DNA of 7,091 bases from Bacteroidales bacterium (GTDB taxonomy: Bacteria; Bacteroidota; Bacteroidia; Bacteroidales; Muribaculaceae), in the NCBI GenBank assembly GCA_900755985.1, contig CAAEIL010000110.1:1-7091 (forward strand), given 5' to 3'. The position numbers and the translations under genes are program-made. Shown piece after piece: positions 1 to 6,403 of this stretch. Below the pieces are notes generated by a model. That model saw nothing but the letters and a program-made list of their open reading frames with translations. It was not told the DNA's origin and did not search any database. Position 1 is the stretch's first letter. Each line of letters opens with the position of its first letter.

Positions 1-94
1 CTCAGTCGTGTACCTCGGTACACTCCTTCGTCTCAAGACAAAAATCAACTCAAGCTATGCGACCCTGCCGTAAACATTTATTATTAAACAAGCT
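1..94. repeat. Hairpin-containing intergenic sequence, probably the cut-off part of a longer inverted repeat
   Basis: Seen: GTGTACC (8-14) and GGTACAC (17-23) are perfect reverse complements separated by two bases. The flanks also look partly complementary in style (CTCAGTCG at 1-8, CGTCTCAAGAC further right), followed by an A-run at 40-44, so a longer arm may continue left of the window. The segment lies just beyond the stop of the minus-strand ABC-F gene. On the plus strand all three frames are open from the edge to stops at 71, 85 and 96, so the tail of a convergent plus-strand gene cannot be excluded, but I recognise none of the three peptides. There is no U-run directly after the hairpin on either strand, so it is not a canonical intrinsic terminator. 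Inference: a dispersed intergenic repeat or RNA 3' structure. Confidence 0.4.
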
Positions 95-1843
95 CTAAGC
101 TTTTTCGGAGAGTTCGAGCCACCGCAGTTCTTTTTCGTCGAGCATGTCTTTGACAACACTATAACGCTCTGACTTGGCGATGATGTCTCCGGTGCCGTTT
201 GCGAAGTCGTTTTCCAGAGCGGCCTTTTCGGCAGTAAGTTCGGCGATTTCTTTGTCGAGAGCGTCGAATTCAAGGCGCTCTTTATAGCTCTGGCGTGCGC
301 GGCGTTCAATGGTAGGGCGTTGCTGTTGTTTGGGTGCCTGGGGTTCGGAGGCGGTGTTCTTTGCCTGCTCGGCTTTGTATGCGCGCCAGTCGCTGTAGTT
401 GCCGGGGAAGTCGCGGACTTGACCGTCGCCCTCCATGACGAAAAGGTGGTCGACAATGTTGTCGAGAAAGTAGCGGTCATGGCTTATGATAATGGCACAG
501 CCTTTGAAGTCGGCCAGATATTCTTCGAGTATGCCCAAAGTGACTATGTCGAGGTCGTTGGTGGGCTCGTCGAGGATTAAAAAGTTGGGGTTGCGCATGA
601 GTACGATGGCAAGATTCAGTCGCCGGAGTTCGCCTCCGCTCAGTGTCGAGATGTATTTCTGCTGGTCTTTGGCGTCGAACAGAAAGTGGTTGAGATATTG
701 CATTGGCGTCAGCCGTCCGTTGCCGTATTCAATATCTTCGGTAAGGTCGGTGACAGCATCGATAACTTTTTTGCCGGAGGGAAATTTGATGCCCTCCTGA
801 CTGTAGTGGCCGAAGCGCACTGTCTCGCCCACGTCCCATGTGCCTGAATCCTGAGGCACGAGTCCCATAAGCATTTTCACAAATGTGGATTTGCCTACGC
901 CGTTGGGACCGACGATGCCGACTTTCTCGTAGCGGGCAAAGTCGTAGTTGAAGTCGCTCAGGATGGTTTTATCGCCGAAACTTTTGCCGATATGCCTTGC
1001 ATGAAATATTTTGTTACCGATGTACGTATCGGGTTGCCGGCTTAGACTGACGTTTTTTTCGCCGATCTTGACCTGCGAGCGTTCCTTAAGGTCGTAAAAC
1101 TGGTTTATTCGGTATCGGGCTTTGCCTGCGCGCGCCTGAGGTTGTCGGCTCATCCAGTCCTGCTCGCGGCGAAGGGTGTTGCGTACGCGGGCCAGTTCGG
1201 CGGTCATGGCCTCGATGCGCTCGCGACGACGGCGCAGATAGTAGTCGAAGTTGCCGTCGTAGCTGAAAATTTGCTGTCGGTCAATCTCGATTATTTTGTT
1301 GCAGACGCGGTCCAGAAAGTAGCGGTCGTGAGTCACCATGAGCAAGGTGACGCGTGCGCGCCGCAGGTAGTTTTCAAGCCATTCGATGGCGTCGATGTCG
1401 AGGTGGTTTGTGGGCTCGTCAAGGATTATCAAGTCGGGTTCGGAAGCCAGGGCGCGGGCTATGGCTATGCGCTTGCGCTGACCGCCAGACAGATGTTCAA
1501 TATCGCAGTTTGTGTCGGTGACACCTAATTGTGTGAGAATGCGAATATACAGCTGCGTGTGCGAGCTGTCAAGACCGGGAGCGGCAGTCAGTGCTGTACT
1601 GCCTTGAGGAAAGTCGGGCACCTGCTCGATGATGGCTGTGCGCAACGAGTTGCGGGCTGTTACCGTACCGCTGTCGGCGCTTTCTTTACCGGCGATTATG
1701 CGCAGCAGTGTTGTTTTTCCCGACCCGTTTTTGGCTATGAGCCCTATCTTGTCGCCCTCGTTGATACCGAAAGTGACGTCACCAAATAGCAGGCGGTCGC
1801 CGTAGCTTTTGGTCAGATTCTCGATTTGCAGAAAAGATACCAT
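95..1843 (-). CDS. uup: ABC-F family ATPase, Uup-like (translation/ribosome-associated)
   Basis: This 582-aa protein has two ABC ATPase domains and no transmembrane segment, the hallmark of ABC-F proteins, which act on ribosomes rather than in transport. Domain 1: Walker A AKNGSGKT at residues 37-44 (first position Ala instead of the usual Gly), signature LSGGQ 118-122, Walker B ending in D142-E143 followed by PTNHLD, switch His172. An inter-domain linker rich in Arg and Lys (about 201-260) carries no large EttA-type arm. Domain 2: Walker A GPNGVGKS 312-319, signature LSGGE 401-405, Walker B D425-E426, switch His455. A Pro/Gln-rich spacer (about 498-512) leads to a charged coiled-coil C-terminal domain (about 515-582), as in Uup. 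The ATG start (complement of 1841-1843) lies directly before the first beta strand and 30 nt after the yraN stop, so the gene is probably last in the operon. The Uup assignment rests on the C-terminal domain and the missing arm; a different ABC-F subfamily is possible. Confidence 0.93.
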   Translation of the reverse strand: MVSFLQIENLTKSYGDRLLFGDVTFGINEGDKIGLIAKNGSGKTTLLRIIAGKESADSGTVTARNSLRTAIIEQVPDFPQGSTALTAAPGLDSSHTQLYIRILTQLGVTDTNCDIEHLSGGQRKRIAIARALASEPDLIILDEPTNHLDIDAIEWLENYLRRARVTLLMVTHDRYFLDRVCNKIIEIDRQQIFSYDGNFDYYLRRRRERIEAMTAELARVRNTLRREQDWMSRQPQARAGKARYRINQFYDLKERSQVKIGEKNVSLSRQPDTYIGNKIFHARHIGKSFGDKTILSDFNYDFARYEKVGIVGPNGVGKSTFVKMLMGLVPQDSGTWDVGETVRFGHYSQEGIKFPSGKKVIDAVTDLTEDIEYGNGRLTPMQYLNHFLFDAKDQQKYISTLSGGELRRLNLAIVLMRNPNFLILDEPTNDLDIVTLGILEEYLADFKGCAIIISHDRYFLDNIVDHLFVMEGDGQVRDFPGNYSDWRAYKAEQAKNTASEPQAPKQQQRPTIERRARQSYKERLEFDALDKEIAELTAEKAALENDFANGTGDIIAKSERYSVVKDMLDEKELRWLELSEKA

Positions 1844-1873
1844 GTCAGTCTGAAATAATATATGCAGATAAAC

Positions 1874-2245
1874 TCAGCGATGTGTGCGCATGCGAGGAAA
1901 GAAGGCATCGTCAAAATGAATAAGTTTGTAATCGGTCGGCGTGCCTGATATTGCAATTACGTCGTATTGTACCGGGTGAGGTATGTTCTTGGCCTGTATG
2001 TAAGCGTCGGCTGCCCGTACCATGCGAGACATACGGCGCCTGTCGACGGCTTCTTCGGGACGGCTCTCGGGGTCGTGGCGTGTCTTGACTTCGACAAAGA
2101 CAATTCGGCTGTTGTGGTAGGCTATGATGTCGATTTCGAGATTGCCGCAACGCCAGTTGCGTTCAGCTATGGCGTAGCCTTTGGCTATGAGATATTCGGT
2201 GGCAACATCTTCGCCCCATTTGCCGAGTTCGTTGTGTTTTGCCAT
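1874..2245 (-). CDS. yraN: YraN/UPF0102 family PD-(D/E)XK endonuclease-like protein
   Basis: The 123-aa product has the usual length and motif order of the YraN (UPF0102) family, which has a Holliday-junction-resolvase/PD-(D/E)XK nuclease-like fold and whose cellular role is poorly defined. Visible motifs: GxxGE near the N-terminus (Gly8, Gly11, Glu12), NLEIDIIA with Glu37 and Asp39, and VFVEVKTR with Glu52 and Lys54. Together these form the expected acidic/lysine active-site set, so the nuclease core appears intact. The ATG (complement of 2243-2245) follows the coaE stop by only 3 nt, which argues for translational coupling to coaE. The ABC-F gene begins 30 nt further on. No signal peptide or membrane segment is seen. 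The family call is firm; enzymatic activity is inferred from the motifs only. Confidence 0.92.
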   Translation of the reverse strand: MAKHNELGKWGEDVATEYLIAKGYAIAERNWRCGNLEIDIIAYHNSRIVFVEVKTRHDPESRPEEAVDRRRMSRMVRAADAYIQAKNIPHPVQYDVIAISGTPTDYKLIHFDDAFFPRMRTHR

Positions 2246-2248
2246 GGT

Positions 2249-2884
2249 TCAGGATTTTAAAGCCGATGTGTCGAGAAGACGGATAAGTTGAGGCATAACA
2301 GCGTGGATGTTGTCATTGGTTATGACGTGTACACCGGTTTTGGAGCGCGGATGGTCTTCCTGACTGTCCATGCGGCTTAGAGCTTGGGCGCGGCTTATGT
2401 TGTTGCGTTTGATTATGCGTTGGATGCGTGTTTCGCGCGGAGCATCAACCCACCATATTTCGTCGCAGATGCTGTTGAGTCCCGATTCGTACAATATGGC
2501 GGTCTCGAAGAAGATTATGTCCGAGGCCTGGCATGTGCCGTCAGTCCGGAACTGTGCGGCATGACGGCTTATTGTGCGCTGCAGGTCGTCGATTACGGCT
2601 CCGTGGACAATGGCATTGAGACGTGCCAGCTGTCTGGTATCAGCAAAGACTATGGCAGCGAGGCGCTGTCGGTCGAGATGGCCTTCGGCGCTCAGAATTT
2701 CGGCGCCGAATGTCTGCGCAAGCTGTGTCAGGATGTGTTGGGAGCGGTCGACGATGATTTTGGCCCGGCGGTCGCAGTCGTATACCTCGTAGCCCATGAT
2801 ACGAAGCATTTCGGAGATTACCGACTTGCCGGCGCCCATGCCGCCGCTCAGTGCTATTGTCCTGTGTTTATTTCGGAATTCCAA
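2249..2884 (-). CDS. coaE: Dephospho-CoA kinase, TTG start
   Basis: CoaE transfers phosphate from ATP to the 3'-hydroxyl of the ribose in dephospho-CoA, the last step of coenzyme A synthesis, in the cytoplasm. The 211-aa product shows the P-loop GGMGAGKS (14-21), the YDCD segment with Asp38 in the usual acidic substrate-site position, a lid/core stretch IIFFETAILYESG (123-135) equivalent to the family's PLLFE motif, and WWVDAPRETRIQRIIKR (144-160) with the expected nucleotide-binding arginines, ending in VITND (187-191). The start is chosen as TTG (complement of 2882-2884): the only in-frame ATG lies inside the P-loop (Met16), and upstream the frame reaches the cdaR stop TAA at 2912-2914 with no ATG or GTG between. 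AUU, AUA or AUC codons in the 27-nt gap remain formal alternatives. yraN follows after 3 nt. Confidence 0.95.
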   Translation of the reverse strand: MEFRNKHRTIALSGGMGAGKSVISEMLRIMGYEVYDCDRRAKIIVDRSQHILTQLAQTFGAEILSAEGHLDRQRLAAIVFADTRQLARLNAIVHGAVIDDLQRTISRHAAQFRTDGTCQASDIIFFETAILYESGLNSICDEIWWVDAPRETRIQRIIKRNNISRAQALSRMDSQEDHPRSKTGVHVITNDNIHAVMPQLIRLLDTSALKS

Positions 2885-2911
2885 GATTATAAACGTTCTG
2901 TCGTGAATGTT

Positions 2912-3886
2912 TTAACGTTCAATCATATAAGACACGCTGTCGGTCGAGAGACTGAAGTTCTGTGCATGACCGGTGGGCAAGGTCAAGACGCGTAGCCGTA
3001 CGCGGTTGCCGGCGGCTTTTTCGCTGTCAGTAGGATATTGTGCGATGATTTTGAAGTCGCGGCGGTTTTTCTCATAATCGGCAACGGGCACCATATATGT
3101 CACCTCGACATGGTTAGGAAAGATTAGGAGTTTTTCGCCGGCGGGGACTCCTGAGGTTTCGATGGGCATCGATGCTGTGGATACGATGAGTTTTTCGACA
3201 GGTATGCGCACGGTCACCGAATCGGGGACTACACGTGTGCCTGCTGGCGCTATTAGGCGTACCTTGAGTGTTCGGCTTGCCGTAATGCCCGAAATCTGTA
3301 TCGGCGTTGTGCTGATGCGTGTTACCGATGGGTCAAGCACGCCGGTCGAGTAGACTGACACCGAGTCGATGTCGGCACGTGGTACCGAGAGCAGAATGGC
3401 TGTCGGTGCGGCAGTGATGCGTGAATCGACGCTGACAGGCAGTCTTACGGGAGGTCGCGACGTGAAAGTGAGACTGAGCGAATCGGGGTTGACTGCAAGT
3501 ATCTGCGAGCCCGAACCGAACATGTTGCGGAAAAGCGACCGCAATTCGGTGTCACCAAGGTTGATACGACCGTCCTTGATATAATATTTGTAGTCGATGA
3601 CAAGTGTGGGCATCTCGTTGGCCATGTATTGTACAAGCTGCGAACCACGGGCCTTGACGTTGACGTTGATTGCCTCGGGCAGTCGGCTTATCATTGTCAC
3701 CGAGTCGGGGCAGTTGACAATCTTTACTCGGCAGCGCAAATCTTTCTGTACCTCTTCGTTGAGAGTCATGATAATCCACAGGACTGCCGAAATGACTACA
3801 AAAACCATAAAGACAAGAAGGTTTTTCCCCCTTGGCGAGAGTATGGCTTTTTTGAGTACTGTGAATCTGCTTTTCAGGTCGGTCAT
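2912..3886 (-). CDS. YbbR-like domain protein (CdaR-type), membrane anchored
   Basis: The 324-aa protein has a short basic cytoplasmic N-terminus (about 1-21), one hydrophobic membrane segment (about 23-41, LLVFMVFVVISAVLWIIM), then a beta-rich extracytoplasmic region. That region shows the repeating pattern of YbbR domains: short strands around phrases such as NVNVKARGSQL (74-84), LPVSVDSRIT (149-158), LKVRLIAPAGTRVVPDSVTVRIPV (207-230, in two parts) and HVEVTYMVPVADY (259-271). In Firmicutes the YbbR protein CdaR binds and regulates the diadenylate cyclase CdaA. No cyclase gene lies in this window, so a c-di-AMP role here is only possible by analogy. The position between yajC and coaE is the arrangement I know from Bacteroidetes genomes. 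The ATG is the complement of 3884-3886. The gap to the yajC stop is 75 nt and holds a GC-rich hairpin; the gap to coaE is 27 nt. Confidence 0.85.
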   Translation of the reverse strand: MTDLKSRFTVLKKAILSPRGKNLLVFMVFVVISAVLWIIMTLNEEVQKDLRCRVKIVNCPDSVTMISRLPEAINVNVKARGSQLVQYMANEMPTLVIDYKYYIKDGRINLGDTELRSLFRNMFGSGSQILAVNPDSLSLTFTSRPPVRLPVSVDSRITAAPTAILLSVPRADIDSVSVYSTGVLDPSVTRISTTPIQISGITASRTLKVRLIAPAGTRVVPDSVTVRIPVEKLIVSTASMPIETSGVPAGEKLLIFPNHVEVTYMVPVADYEKNRRDFKIIAQYPTDSEKAAGNRVRLRVLTLPTGHAQNFSLSTDSVSYMIER

Positions 3887-3907
3887 CGTTGAGCTATAAA
3901 ATCTATA

Positions 3908-3935
3908 AGGCCGGGCACGCTGTGGCGCTCGGCCT
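3908..3935 (-). promoter_or_regulatory. GC-rich hairpin between yajC and cdaR
   Basis: In the minus-strand transcript, AGGCCGAGC and GCCCGGCCT form a stem of six pairs, one A-C mismatch and two pairs around a 10-nt loop. After it comes a weak U-rich run (TTATAGATTTT). It sits in the longest gap of the operon (75 nt). It could be a partial terminator/attenuator or a processing or stabilising structure lowering expression of the genes after yajC. The U-run is interrupted, so a full terminator is unlikely. Confidence 0.35.
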
Positions 3936-3961
3936 GTAAGTCGCCGGTGGGCGGTTGTCGT

Positions 3962-4306
3962 TTATTTCTTGGTGTCGGGGTTCTGAGCGGCTGCTTCGTT
4001 GGCGTCGGCTGCCGAGGGATATACAGAGTTCTTGTCAATGCGTATCTTGACGTTTTTGTCAATTTCGATGACGAAGGTGTTGTTGTTGTCATTGACTTCG
4101 ACAATGCGTCCGTATATGCCTCCGGCGGTGACGACGTTGTCGCCTTTGCCCATGGCGTTGCGCTCTTCTTTAAGTTTTTTCTGGCGTTTCTGCTGAGGAC
4201 GAATCATGAAAAAGTAAAAAATGACAATGAGAAGGACAATCATGAGCAGGCTGCTCATTCCGGCGCCCTGATTTGCTCCGTCAAGGAGAATTGTTGATAA
4301 TAGCAT
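3962..4306 (-). CDS. yajC: Sec translocon accessory protein YajC
   Basis: The 114-aa protein has the standard YajC layout: a short N-terminus, one transmembrane helix (about 18-35) ending in FYFFMIRPQQKRQKK (30-44), the family hallmark, a basic/charged linker, and the conserved small domain GDNVVTAGGIYGRI (55-68) followed by beta strands to about residue 95. The C-terminus is an Ala/Asn/Asp-rich tail. YajC associates with SecDF at the SecYEG translocon in the inner membrane and is usually non-essential. secDF is not in this window, so the pairing here is with nusB (55 nt upstream) and the YbbR protein (75 nt downstream), as in other Bacteroidetes. The ATG (complement of 4304-4306) is preceded by A-rich sequence with no Shine-Dalgarno motif, as is usual for the phylum. 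Confidence 0.95.
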   Translation of the reverse strand: MLLSTILLDGANQGAGMSSLLMIVLLIVIFYFFMIRPQQKRQKKLKEERNAMGKGDNVVTAGGIYGRIVEVNDNNNTFVIEIDKNVKIRIDKNSVYPSAADANEAAAQNPDTKK

Positions 4307-4361
4307 CTTATTTAATTGTTAGGGTGTTGATAATCGGTTGTTATAAAGCAAAATGTGCCTT

Positions 4362-5780
4362 TCATTTAATGATAACGCCTTTGTCGCGCAACATGTTCAC
4401 GATGTTGAAGAGTATTCCGTTGACAAACTGGCCGCTCTTGGGCGATGAGTAGTCGTTGGCTATTTCTACGTATTCGTTCATGGTTACGGCAAGAGGTATG
4501 TTGGGGTAGTCGACAAGTTCGGTGATGGCAGTGAGCATGATGACAATGTCCATAAATACCAGACGGTCAGGGTCCCACGAATCGTTGTTGACCATCGAGT
4601 CGATGTATGCGCGGTATTCCTCGCGGTGACGCACTGTGCTGACAAAGAGTTCGGCACCGAACTTGGCGTCTTCCTCGTCTTTGTATTTGGGCAGCAGGAC
4701 AACGGGGGAGTCGGGCGAAACGGCCGACTGACGTATTGTCTTAAGCACAAAAGTACCCATAATCTGCAAGTCGTCGTTCCAGAATACTGACTTGTTTTCG
4801 AGGACTTCGAGCAGGTCGTCGCTTGTGAATACAACTGTGCGCAGAATGTCGCGCCAGAATTCGCAGTCGGCGGCGTAGTCGCTGTCGGTCCGTTCCATAT
4901 ATTCTTTGTAGACAGACGAGGACTTTATGTCTGCCAGAAGCGAGTTTACGAGTGCGAATTCTGTGTCCCAGTTGACAGGGCATTTTTCGAGGAAAGTCTC
5001 AACATCGGGCGAGTCGAGCAGGCGTGCGGCAAAGCGGTTGTCGACAAAGCGGGTGTTGGGGTTAAGCTCGTCGGCATTTGCTAAAAATTTGCTTTTGGCG
5101 GCCTCTATGCGTCGTTCCTCCTCGCGTGTCAGCATTACGATAAGTCCGAAGAATGATACATAAAGTTGATATGCCTGGTCGAGCGACCTTTCAAGGTCTT
5201 TGCATGCTGTGGTGTAGTCGCCGCGTGTGTCACGGTACGAGCGCAGTGTATCGACAAAGAGAGCCAGGCCTTGTTCAAGACCGGCGTTGGTGAAGCGCTC
5301 TGTACTGCGCAAAGCGTCCAGAAAAGCTTGGTCGCGGACAACAATAGTCTCGAAGACCGAAGTCCATAAGTTTACTTCTTCGGGCAGAGAGGGCGACCGG
5401 CGTTTCTTGTAGTCCTTGAATGCGGACGAGTCGGCGATTTTGTCGTGGATTTTCTGAAGGGTGGGGATAAGCAGCTTTATGTCGCTGTTGTCCTTTGCAA
5501 TGAACTCGCGTACCGTCGAGTCTGCAGCAAGAACAGCCCCGACCTTCGATTTGCCGAGTTTCTTTTCGACGTCGAGCGCGCCTTTGAGTCGTCCGGCAAC
5601 TGCGCTGTTGCCACTGAGTTCGAGCAAAACAAGCAGCAGGTCTTCATAAACCGCATAGGCGAATTTTTTGTCGGCAGAAGATGAATCGGGTGCAGGGGCG
5701 ATTTTAAAATCTGTTTGTGTCAACAGGTAAGAGTAGAGCATCTGCACTACCTTCATTCTAATCAGAATACGGTTTATCAT
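4362..5780 (-). CDS. nusB: Transcription antitermination factor NusB, extra-long form with a doubled helical insertion
   Basis: NusB with NusE (S10) binds boxA RNA and supports antitermination of rRNA operons. The NusB fold is split here. Helix 1 is at the N-terminus (about 1-22, INRILIRMKVVQMLYSYLL, matching the basic RNA-binding first helix). The rest lies at the C-terminus (about 365-472), including DRLVFMDIVIML (405-416), NIPLAVTMNEYVEIA (427-441) and SGQFVNGIL (449-457). Between them lie about 340 residues. E. coli NusB is about 139 aa; Bacteroidetes forms, from memory, are around 300 aa, with one insertion of about 150 aa. This protein has 472 aa because the insertion appears twice: copy A about 37-183 and copy B about 194-355. 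Copy B carries the Bacteroidetes-typical NPNTRFVDNRF (240-250); copy A does not. The ATG is the complement of 5778-5780. It is the first gene of the minus-strand cluster and has its own promoter. Confidence 0.92.
   Translation of the reverse strand: MINRILIRMKVVQMLYSYLLTQTDFKIAPAPDSSSADKKFAYAVYEDLLLVLLELSGNSAVAGRLKGALDVEKKLGKSKVGAVLAADSTVREFIAKDNSDIKLLIPTLQKIHDKIADSSAFKDYKKRRSPSLPEEVNLWTSVFETIVVRDQAFLDALRSTERFTNAGLEQGLALFVDTLRSYRDTRGDYTTACKDLERSLDQAYQLYVSFFGLIVMLTREEERRIEAAKSKFLANADELNPNTRFVDNRFAARLLDSPDVETFLEKCPVNWDTEFALVNSLLADIKSSSVYKEYMERTDSDYAADCEFWRDILRTVVFTSDDLLEVLENKSVFWNDDLQIMGTFVLKTIRQSAVSPDSPVVLLPKYKDEEDAKFGAELFVSTVRHREEYRAYIDSMVNNDSWDPDRLVFMDIVIMLTAITELVDYPNIPLAVTMNEYVEIANDYSSPKSGQFVNGILFNIVNMLRDKGVIIK
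4716..5201 (-). repeat. NusB insertion copy B (canonical copy)
   Basis: Encodes about residues 194-355 of NusB. This is the copy that resembles the normal Bacteroidetes NusB insertion: it has the NPNTRF motif (240-245), SSVYKEY (288-294), EFW (307-309) and FWNDD (333-337). It matches copy A without gaps over residues 260-351 at an offset of 170 residues. Confidence 0.7.
5232..5672 (-). repeat. NusB insertion copy A (divergent extra copy)
   Basis: Encodes about residues 37-183 of NusB. Residues 90-181 align with 260-351 with no gap. Identical positions are Val90, Phe93, Lys96, Ile115, Ser118, Ser119, Lys122, Tyr124, Arg127, Trp139, Thr145, Val147, Leu154, Leu157, Phe163, Asn165, Leu168, Thr178 and Arg180 (19 of 92), with many conservative pairs besides. 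The start of the copy (FAYAVYEDLLLVLLEL) matches AYQLYVSFFGLIVML at a shifted offset of about 162, so an indel of about 8 residues lies between. The copy lacks the NPNTRF motif. Confidence 0.7.
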
Positions 5781-5873
5781 ATAAATTTAATGTGCTATTT
5801 TAGTCGTCTTTGGCTTAATAAAGTCGGTGACACGGTTATTTGGATTACGGTCGCCGGCTTGCTTTTCAGCTTG

Positions 5874-5904
5874 CAAATTTAAGCAAAATCCCTCTGATAT
5901 AAAA
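5874..5904 (-). promoter_or_regulatory. Predicted nusB operon promoter
   Basis: On the minus strand, TAAATTTG (complement of 5874-5881) is a perfect match to the Bacteroidetes -7 element TAnnTTTG. Nineteen bases upstream the -33 position reads TTTT (complement of 5901-5904) instead of TTTG, a partial match. The predicted start of transcription is near 5868, giving a leader of about 88 nt before nusB. No Shine-Dalgarno sequence is visible. Two copies of GCTTGC (5857-5862 and 5869-5874) lie 12 nt apart across the predicted start site and might be a regulator site. Confidence 0.5.
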
Positions 5905-5937
5905 ATTTATTTTTATTGTGCCGAAAATTAAAAATAT

Positions 5938-5968
5938 TTTGCCGCGTCGGAAATAATTGCTAAATTTG
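5938..5968 (+). promoter_or_regulatory. Predicted rplU-rpmA promoter (Bacteroidetes sigma type)
   Basis: TTTG at 5938-5941 and TAAATTTG at 5961-5968 are separated by 19 bases, a full match to the Bacteroidetes consensus TTTG-N19-TAnnTTTG. AT-rich sequence upstream could act as an UP element. Transcription should start near 5973-5975, giving a leader of about 88 nt before rplU. The -7 element is identical to that of the divergent nusB promoter. Confidence 0.75.
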
Positions 5969-5972
5969 TGGG

Positions 5973-6062
5973 CAATTTTCCGCACCGGGCTAAGACAAGC
6001 AGCCTTGGAGCCTATGGCAACAATGCTCGCCCGCCGGAGCTAACTTTTACAATATCAATTAA
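5973..6062 (+). promoter_or_regulatory. Structured 5' leader of rplU, candidate bL21 autoregulatory element
   Basis: The leader contains nested complementary segments: GGGC (5987-5990) with GCCC (6029-6032), CC (5985-5986) with GG (6036-6037) across a 3-nt bulge, AGCA (5998-6001) with TGCT (6024-6027), and GCC (6002-6004) with GGC (6016-6018) across an AACAA bulge. The result is one long imperfect hairpin with a loop at about 6005-6015. The final 22 nt before the ATG are A/T-rich and unpaired. L21 leaders that bind the ribosomal protein are known in other bacteria; equivalence here is inferred from position and foldability only. Confidence 0.4.
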
Positions 6063-6383
6063 ATGTACGCTATCGTAGAAATTCAGGGACAGCAGTTCAA
6101 GGCTGAAGCCGGCAAGTTCCTCTACGTTCACTTCCTCGGTGACGAAGTCAAAGAAGGTGAAGAAGTCACTTTTGACAAAGTTCTCCTCGTTGACACCGAC
6201 AGTGACGTGAAAGTTGGTGCTCCCACTGTTGAAGGAGCAAAAGTTGTCTGCACCGTGCAGACTCCCCTTGTTAAAGGTGAAAAAGTGATTGTTTTCAAGA
6301 AAAAACGTCGCAAAGGCTATCGCCGTCTTAACGGCCACCGCCAGTATTTCACCAAAGTAGTGATCAAAGACGTAGTCGCTTAA
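6063..6383 (+). CDS. rplU: 50S ribosomal protein L21 (bL21)
   Basis: The 106-aa protein is full length for bL21, a 23S rRNA-binding protein of the large subunit. It begins MYAIVEIQGQQFKAE, the usual start of the family (compare MYAVFQSGGKQHRV in E. coli). It has a central beta-barrel region including the VGAPTVEGAKV segment (51-61), and ends with the basic rRNA-binding stretch KVIVFKKKRRKGYRRLNGHRQ (74-94), which matches the L21 signature. The ATG lies at the end of the A/T-rich leader with no Shine-Dalgarno motif, consistent with Bacteroidetes initiation. rpmA follows after 20 nt, the nearly universal rplU-rpmA pair. Its codon choice looks more strongly biased than that of the minus-strand genes, as expected for high expression. 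Confidence 0.98.
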   Translation: MYAIVEIQGQQFKAEAGKFLYVHFLGDEVKEGEEVTFDKVLLVDTDSDVKVGAPTVEGAKVVCTVQTPLVKGEKVIVFKKKRRKGYRRLNGHRQYFTKVVIKDVVA

Positions 6384-6403
6384 CCCTTTAAAATCATTCA
6401 ACA

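Noticed and set aside
1142..1528. Plus-strand ORF of 128 aa opposite the ABC-F gene
   Set aside because: Antisense to conserved ATPase motifs (first signature and Walker B); no recognisable domain.
2384..2995. Plus-strand ORF of 203 aa opposite coaE and the end of cdaR
   Set aside because: It is antisense to a well-supported coaE, resembles no family I know, and overlaps the cdaR end. It is best explained as a by-product of coding-strand codon bias.
3369..3584. CRISPR, defence or toxin-antitoxin content in small overlapping ORFs
   Set aside because: No regularly spaced repeats anywhere in the window, and the small ORFs are out-of-frame or antisense readings of cdaR.
3883..4104. Minus-strand ORF of 73 aa overlapping the end of yajC and the gap to cdaR
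   Set aside because: Out-of-frame shadow of the yajC C-terminus with Thr/Pro/Arg-rich low-complexity sequence and no family resemblance.
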